DNA of 37,416 nt from Flavobacteriales bacterium (GTDB lineage: Bacteria > Bacteroidota > Bacteroidia > Flavobacteriales > Flavobacteriaceae). This document shows positions 32,063-37,416 of this stretch, in pieces; position 1 is the first letter of the stretch, and each line of letters begins with the position of its first letter. The notes under the pieces were generated by a model, which was given only the letters and a program-made list of their open reading frames with translations, did not search any database and was not told where the DNA came from. The stretch lies in contig JAAESS010000248.1 in assembly GCA_024229195.1 (NCBI GenBank), positions 1 to 37,416 on the forward strand, given 5' to 3'. Position numbers and translations under genes: made by a program.

Positions 32063-34054
32063 ATGCAGTTTCAATTAGAGTCCGAATTCAAACCCACCGG
32101 AGATCAGCCCAAGGCCATCAATGAATTGGTCAAAGGAATAGTGGATCAGGAAAGGTATCAGGTACTCCTTGGCGTTACTGGTTCTGGTAAAACATTTACA
32201 GCTGCCAATGTAGTTGAAAAAGTACAAAAACCAACACTTGTATTGGCACATAACAAGACTTTGGCCGGTCAGTTGTACTCAGAATTCAAACAATTCTTTC
32301 CCAATAATGCAGTAGAGTATTTTGTATCATATTATGACTATTACCAACCCGAGGCATTTATACCGACTACGGGCCTTTATATAGAAAAAGACCTATCGAT
32401 CAATGATGAGATCGAACGGATGCGACTGAGTACAACTTCTTCTTTGTTGTCGGGAAGAAGAGATGTTTTGGTTGTTGCTTCTGTATCATGTTTATATGGT
32501 ATTGGAAATCCGGTTGAATTCAAAAAAAATGTAATCGATATTGAGGTTGGACAAAGTATCGCCAGAACTCGATTTTTACACCAACTTGTAACGAGTTTGT
32601 ATTCCAGGACTGAAGAAGAAGCCAAAAGTGGAACTTTTAGAGTAAAGGGAGATACCATAACGATTTATCCATCTTATGGGGAATATGGTTTTAGAATACA
32701 CTTTTTTGGGGATGAAATCGAAGAGATCGAGAGTTTTAATCTGATCAGCAATGAAATTATTGATTCTTTTGACAGCTTAACGATCTATCCGGCAAATTTA
32801 TTTGTAACCTCACCTGATGTGCTGCAAAATGCAATCCATGAAATTCAGGATGACCTCATGAAGCAAATAGATTTTTTCCATGAAACAGGTCGTCCGCTTG
32901 AAGCTAAAAGATTAAAGGAAAGAACTGAGTTTGATTTGGAAATGATCCGCGAACTAGGCTACTGTAGTGGGATAGAGAATTATTCAAGATATTTAGATGG
33001 ACGAAAAGCCGGAACCAGACCTTTCTGTCTGCTTGACTATTTTCCGGATGATTATTTGATGCTTGTTGATGAAAGTCATGTGACTATTCCGCAGGTTCAT
33101 GCCATGTTTGGCGGAGACAGATCCAGAAAGGAAAATCTCGTTGAATATGGCTTCCGTCTTCCTGCAGCGATGGATAATCGACCATTAAAATTCGAAGAAT
33201 TCGAAGCGATCCAAAATCAAGTCATTTATATTAGTGCAACACCAGCAGATTATGAATTACAACATAGTGAAGGTGTATTTGTAGAGCAAGTAATCCGACC
33301 TACGGGATTATTGGATCCTGTACTAGAGGTAAGACCAAGCTCAAATCAGATCGATGATCTTATCGAAGAAATACAGCAGCGAATAGAAGTTGACGAAAGA
33401 ATTCTCGTTACCACCCTGACCAAAAGGATGGCAGAAGAACTGACAAAGTATCTATCAAGGATACAAATTCGATGCAGGTATATTCATTCTGATGTCGATA
33501 CTTTGGAAAGAATTGAGATCATGACAGATCTGAGAAAAGGATTATTTGATGTACTTATTGGAGTGAATCTGCTTAGAGAAGGACTTGATTTGCCCGAAGT
33601 ATCTTTGGTCGCTATTTTAGATGCAGATAAAGAAGGCTTCTTGCGAAGCCATCGCTCTTTAACACAAACTGTCGGACGAGCCGCCCGAAATGTCAATGGA
33701 AAAGCCATTATGTATGCTGATAAGATTACGAGAAGTATGCAGCTCACCATTGATGAAACCCAGCGAAGACGCGAAAAACAGACTGCTTACAATGTAAAAC
33801 ATAATCTCTCTCCAAAGCAGATCAAAAAGAATATAGACGACTCACTAACCAAAAACCAACTGGCAACCTATCAATATGATGGAGCGAATGCCAAAGCAAC
33901 AGAACACGACCTTCAATACCTGAGCAAGTCCGAAATTGAAAAACGAATTAAAGACAAACGGAAAGCGATGGAAGTCGCTGCAAAGGCATTGGATTTTCTC
34001 ATTGCAGCACAATTAAGAGATGAGATCAAAGAACTTCAACAATTTATGAAATAA
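32063..34054 (+). CDS. uvrB: Excinuclease ABC subunit B
   Basis: Damage-verifying helicase-like subunit of nucleotide excision repair. The 663-aa protein has Walker A GVTGSGKT (about residue 40), the beta-hairpin region SYYDYYQPEAFIPTTGLYIEKD, the DEAD-like VDESHVTIPQ, helicase motifs GVNLLREGLDLPEVSLVAILDADKEGFLRS and QTVGRAARN, and a C-terminal UVR motif (SEIEKRIKDKRKAMEVAAKALDF) for UvrC and UvrA contacts. Complete and of normal length. It is the last gene before the T9SS protein gene, with a hairpin after the stop. Confidence 0.98.
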   Translation: MQFQLESEFKPTGDQPKAINELVKGIVDQERYQVLLGVTGSGKTFTAANVVEKVQKPTLVLAHNKTLAGQLYSEFKQFFPNNAVEYFVSYYDYYQPEAFIPTTGLYIEKDLSINDEIERMRLSTTSSLLSGRRDVLVVASVSCLYGIGNPVEFKKNVIDIEVGQSIARTRFLHQLVTSLYSRTEEEAKSGTFRVKGDTITIYPSYGEYGFRIHFFGDEIEEIESFNLISNEIIDSFDSLTIYPANLFVTSPDVLQNAIHEIQDDLMKQIDFFHETGRPLEAKRLKERTEFDLEMIRELGYCSGIENYSRYLDGRKAGTRPFCLLDYFPDDYLMLVDESHVTIPQVHAMFGGDRSRKENLVEYGFRLPAAMDNRPLKFEEFEAIQNQVIYISATPADYELQHSEGVFVEQVIRPTGLLDPVLEVRPSSNQIDDLIEEIQQRIEVDERILVTTLTKRMAEELTKYLSRIQIRCRYIHSDVDTLERIEIMTDLRKGLFDVLIGVNLLREGLDLPEVSLVAILDADKEGFLRSHRSLTQTVGRAARNVNGKAIMYADKITRSMQLTIDETQRRREKQTAYNVKHNLSPKQIKKNIDDSLTKNQLATYQYDGANAKATEHDLQYLSKSEIEKRIKDKRKAMEVAAKALDFLIAAQLRDEIKELQQFMK

Positions 34055-34071
34055 GAACCGTACAGGTTCTT
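34053..34071 (+). terminator. Hairpin after uvrB, weak terminator candidate
   Basis: AAGAACC-GTACA-GGTTCTT is a perfect 7-bp hairpin that begins in the uvrB stop codon. It is followed by TCTTGCC, not a clean T run, so termination may be weak. Confidence 0.4.
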
Positions 34072-34156
34072 CTTGCCTTCAGCAAACAGTTTATAGTTCA
34101 AACATCGATATGATAAAAATATAACTATCTTGCGATGTGATATCAATCCTACTGCT

Positions 34157-36916
34157 TTGAAAAATGCTTTTTTATCAATTTTATTTTTATTCTTTTTTGG
34201 CTTCTTATATGGTCAGAAAGAAACTGCGAATTGGTTTTTCGGAGAATATGCCGGACTCAACTTCAACAGCAAGACACCTGTAGCTCAGGTCGGAAAATTA
34301 GCAACAAGGGAAGGATGTGCTGCAATTTCAAATGACAGAGGTGCGCTCCTTTTTTACACAGATGGATCCACCATTTGGAATAGAAATCATGGTGTCATGC
34401 CAAATGGCACAGATTTATTTGGGAATAATTCAAGTACGCAATCAGCGATTATTATTCCTAAACCTGAGGAAAAAAACATTTATTACGTTTTTACAGTTGA
34501 TCAGGCAGAAAAGGTAAATGGTAATCAAGGACAAAAAGGATTGAATTACTCCATTATCGACATGAATCTTGACAATGGTAATGGTGATGTAGTCGACGGA
34601 ACAAAGAATACTCATTTGATAACATATGACACTGGCGACAGTAAACAAAGTGACTGGAAATGCTCTGAGAAAATAGCTGCCACCCTTCATGGAGATGACA
34701 CCGCCTATTGGGTACTAACCTATTTTGTTGATACTTTCTATGCCTTTAAAATTGATGAAAACGGATTGTCAGATGCACCTATTAAATCGAAAGTAAACAA
34801 CCGTATCCCCATTGTTGAATGGCAAGATGAATCTTTTTTGACAAATGTATCAGCTGTAGGTTACTTAAAGATTTCTCCAAATGGCGAAAAAATTGGAATT
34901 GCTCATAGTTTCACGGCACAGAACAGAATTTCAGGAAAAGCATTTCTATATGATTTTGACAATATTACAGGTATGGTCTCCCCTGCAGGAACGCAACTGG
35001 TTGCCGGTACATACCCCTATGGTATTGAGTTTTCTCCTAAATCTAGAAAACTATATATAACCACAAGCAATTACGTGACCAAACGTGGTCAGGAATCATT
35101 TGAAGGAAGTAATTTATACCAGTTCAATGTTGAGGCCCCTAATGTACTTGGTACAAAAGTTGAAATCAGTAAATCCGGAACTTTGTTTGCAGGTGCTCTC
35201 CAACTGGCATTGAATGGGAAAATCTACAGAGCAAAAAGCTCAGCTGGTGGCGGTGAATCAAGTCTGGCTGTGATCAATAGACCTGAATTAGAGGGTAAAG
35301 CTGTAAATTATGACTCGAATGGTTCAAGATTGGCAGGGAATACATTTTCGGGTTACGGACTACCGCCATTTGTTTCGTCAGCCTTTATTCTCACTTTTGA
35401 TTTTGAATTTACCTGTATCGGAGACGAAACCCATTTTTTCATTACCTCTGATGATCCATATGATAGTTTGGTTTGGGATTTTGGGGATGGGACTACTAGT
35501 ACTGAAGTAGAACCGTATCACAGGTACGCGGAACCCGGAGAATATGAAGTAAAGTTAACAACTACCTATAATGCTTTTAAAAACAAACCATTAAAAAAGA
35601 AAGTAGAAATTATTGGACAGGTTGAAGTCCTTGCCCAACCCTATAGTTTAATTGAATGCGACGTTGATGACAGTCCTGAAGATGGAATCACCACCTTTAA
35701 TTTGCAAATGGCCAATGATCCAATTAGTTTGGGACGTGGCAATGAGGTTGAGGTTTATTATTATAAAGATCCAACCAGTCTTGCAAATGACACATTGAAT
35801 ATCAAATCACTACCTAATTTTTATCAAAATATCATGCCTGATGAGCCTCTCTTAGCCAAGGTAATTGTTTCAGGGGCTGACTGCTATAATATTGCAGATG
35901 TGGTATTAAAGGCGACAAAAACAATTGATTTTGAAGTTGATAAATTATTCGGTTGTAATCAGGGAGATGGCACTGCTCTTTTTGATCTTGCCGCTGAAAA
36001 AGAAGGGATCATTAATGATCTTGATTTACTTCCCACGACCAAGATAAGTTTTCATAGATTGAAAGATCATGCTGCAATGGGATATGAGCCTTTAGATGAG
36101 AACCATGTTGGTAGTACATCAACAGTATTCATAAGACTGGAAAATAACAATATCTGTTCCGGAATTGGGAAAATTGAGCTCGATTTACCTATACTACCCA
36201 AAATCAATTTGGATGAAGAATATTTTATCTGTGCGACCATGTACCCTTATAAAATTGATGGAGAAGTAGATTCATCAGAAAGGCAAAACTACACCTATGA
36301 ATGGTTAAACGGAGAGAACACCTATCAAATAGAAGCACAGACCGAGGGAGAATATTACCTTACCATTACAGATAAAAAAACTCTATGCAGCTTGGTGAAG
36401 AGTATCAAAATCAACACCATAAGCATTCCGATAATCAAAGAAATTGAACTAAAAGAGGAGTTTGGCTCTCATAGTGCGACCGCGCTATTACAAGAGGAAG
36501 GAGATTTTGAATATTCATTAGAAAATCCATTAGGACCTTATCAGGAAAACCCGTCTTTTACAGACTTAAAGCCAGGTTCTTATTCCTTATATGCAAGAGA
36601 TCGATGGAAATGTAATCTGACTGAGAAAAAGTTTTTTATTTTTGGTTTTCCTAAATTTTTTACACCAAACAGTGACGGAGAAGCGGATGTTTGGGAAGTT
36701 CAAGGACTGAATCCGGTAGATTTTAAATACTCAGATATTCAGATATTTAATCGTTATGGAAAATTAGTTGCGGCTATTCCTGCAAATGGACACTGGGATG
36801 GCACCTACAATGGAAAAATGCTTCCCTCAGATGATTATTGGTTTAGAATTACTGTTACTGATCCGGATAATATCTCGACTACATATATCAAACATTTTAG
36901 CCTCTTGCGCAATTAA
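34157..36916 (+). CDS. T9SS type B sorting-domain surface protein with PKD domain
   Basis: A large secreted protein, 919 aa from the TTG at 34157, which gives a normal signal peptide (KNAFLSILFLFFFGFLYGQ); the track start at 34130 is another TTG that adds nine polar residues. Residues about 20-410 look like a beta-propeller (NWFFGEYAGLNF, LLFYTDGSTIWN, SPNGEKIGIAH, FSPKSRKLYITTSNY). A PKD domain lies at about 425-490 (LVWDFGDGTTS, YAEPGEYEVKL). The middle has SprB-like extracellular repeats, and the last 90 residues are the gliding-associated type B C-terminal domain (FFTPNSDGEADVWEVQG, IFNRYGKLV, WDGTYNGKMLPSDDYWF). It should be exported by the type IX system and placed at the cell surface. 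Confidence 0.92.
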   Translation: MKNAFLSILFLFFFGFLYGQKETANWFFGEYAGLNFNSKTPVAQVGKLATREGCAAISNDRGALLFYTDGSTIWNRNHGVMPNGTDLFGNNSSTQSAIIIPKPEEKNIYYVFTVDQAEKVNGNQGQKGLNYSIIDMNLDNGNGDVVDGTKNTHLITYDTGDSKQSDWKCSEKIAATLHGDDTAYWVLTYFVDTFYAFKIDENGLSDAPIKSKVNNRIPIVEWQDESFLTNVSAVGYLKISPNGEKIGIAHSFTAQNRISGKAFLYDFDNITGMVSPAGTQLVAGTYPYGIEFSPKSRKLYITTSNYVTKRGQESFEGSNLYQFNVEAPNVLGTKVEISKSGTLFAGALQLALNGKIYRAKSSAGGGESSLAVINRPELEGKAVNYDSNGSRLAGNTFSGYGLPPFVSSAFILTFDFEFTCIGDETHFFITSDDPYDSLVWDFGDGTTSTEVEPYHRYAEPGEYEVKLTTTYNAFKNKPLKKKVEIIGQVEVLAQPYSLIECDVDDSPEDGITTFNLQMANDPISLGRGNEVEVYYYKDPTSLANDTLNIKSLPNFYQNIMPDEPLLAKVIVSGADCYNIADVVLKATKTIDFEVDKLFGCNQGDGTALFDLAAEKEGIINDLDLLPTTKISFHRLKDHAAMGYEPLDENHVGSTSTVFIRLENNNICSGIGKIELDLPILPKINLDEEYFICATMYPYKIDGEVDSSERQNYTYEWLNGENTYQIEAQTEGEYYLTITDKKTLCSLVKSIKINTISIPIIKEIELKEEFGSHSATALLQEEGDFEYSLENPLGPYQENPSFTDLKPGSYSLYARDRWKCNLTEKKFFIFGFPKFFTPNSDGEADVWEVQGLNPVDFKYSDIQIFNRYGKLVAAIPANGHWDGTYNGKMLPSDDYWFRITVTDPDNISTTYIKHFSLLRN

Positions 36917-36964
36917 GAAAGGCTGTTTTGGCATACTTGACAAAAACTGAATACGAATTTTTAT

Positions 36965-37416
36965 CTACCAAACTTCGGTTTCTAACCATTCAACTGCATC
37001 TTTCATATAATCAAGATAGGTACAAGGCTCATTGTGAACCAGGCCATCTGCAGTCACAAATGTTATGTCCGAACCGGCAGCAACTGATTCGTCTACAAAA
37101 CTTTTTGTAATGTCAATTGGAAAGAGATCATCCTCTGTTCCATGAATTACATAGAGCGGAACATTGATCTTATTTGTCTGACCTGAACTGTTAGTTGTAT
37201 TATATGAACTCGCCAATGGAATAGTAGCTGTGATCAGGTCTTCATAATATTGCGCATAAAACCAACTTCCATTTCCACCGTCACTATAGCCCGTTATGAC
37301 AACCTTCTTCTGATCAATATTGAATCTTGAAGTGGTCAGATCCATTAATGCAAGCACCTGAACCTGATTGATTTGTTCGTACCACAGGTCTCCATTACTA
37401 TTCGGACTCAAAATAA
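36965..37416 (-). CDS. Alpha/beta hydrolase, C-terminal part (cut by window edge)
   Basis: The 3' part of a leftward gene; the frame stays open to the right end of the window, and the track start is an internal TTG (Leu), not a real start. The visible 148 or more residues hold the nucleophile elbow VVITGYSDGGNGSW, the acid in VIHGTEDDLFP and the His in DGLVHNEP, so the catalytic triad is complete. It resembles secreted polyhydroxybutyrate depolymerase / dienelactone-hydrolase-like esterases. The protein ends WLETEVW with no T9SS domain at the C-terminus. It is convergent with the surface-protein gene. Confidence 0.85.
   Translation of the reverse strand, partial: ILSPNSNGDLWYEQINQVQVLALMDLTTSRFNIDQKKVVITGYSDGGNGSWFYAQYYEDLITATIPLASSYNTTNSSGQTNKINVPLYVIHGTEDDLFPIDITKSFVDESVAAGSDITFVTADGLVHNEPCTYLDYMKDAVEWLETEVW

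Overview
The window looks like a chromosomal segment of a low-GC member of the Bacteroidota, most likely Flavobacteriaceae. Supporting signs are a type B (gliding/T9SS) C-terminal sorting domain, Bacteroidota-style promoters (TTTG, about 20 nt, TAnnTTTG), few Shine-Dalgarno sequences, PafA-type alkaline phosphatase, BshC, menaquinone genes and the L28-L33-DUF4295-FtsY gene order. I see no prophage, insertion sequence, CRISPR array, tRNA or rRNA. Most of the window is housekeeping genome.

Layout. 1-3.5 kb: secreted phosphatase PafA, divergent from an MlaE/MlaF-type lipid ABC transporter pair. 3.5-10 kb: a leftward run of glutaminyl cyclase lipoprotein, beta-helix lipoprotein, SDR oxidoreductase, SprT-like protein, GDP-mannose pyrophosphorylase and a DUF389 membrane protein. 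10-11.7 kb: rightward single genes for zinc-free L31 (with a strong promoter and structured leader), an MltR-like helical protein and an RppH-like Nudix hydrolase. 11.7-17.9 kb: leftward conserved genes cinA, rpmB, rpmG, a 50-aa DUF4295 gene missing from the ORF track, ftsY, rimO and bshC. 18-20.7 kb: rightward exported proteins (M28 peptidase, a glycine-rich protein, a duplicated-cysteine lipoprotein).

20.8-28.4 kb: leftward menaquinone block menI, a membrane-anchored alpha/beta hydrolase, menF, menD, then menB, an FAH-family hydrolase and a CYTH phosphatase. A rightward degenerate esterase gene sits between menD and menB. MenF makes isochorismate, MenD makes SEPHCHC, MenB closes the naphthoate ring and MenI removes CoA; menC, menE and menA are not here, and no confident menH is seen. 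28.4-37.4 kb: a pRiA4b ORF-3-like protein, a conserved unknown with protein-kinase-like motifs, an ABC-2 exporter pair, uvrB with a promoter almost on its start codon, a large T9SS type B surface protein, and the 3' part of an alpha/beta hydrolase gene cut by the window edge.

I do not see an obvious new multi-gene system. The items most worth a second look are the kinase-like unknown (29067-30128), the esterase fold that has lost its catalytic residues (22937-24157), the tandem CDC-motif lipoprotein (20150-20689), the L31 leader (10061-10132) and the hydrolase embedded in the menaquinone genes. Several genes must start at TTG.
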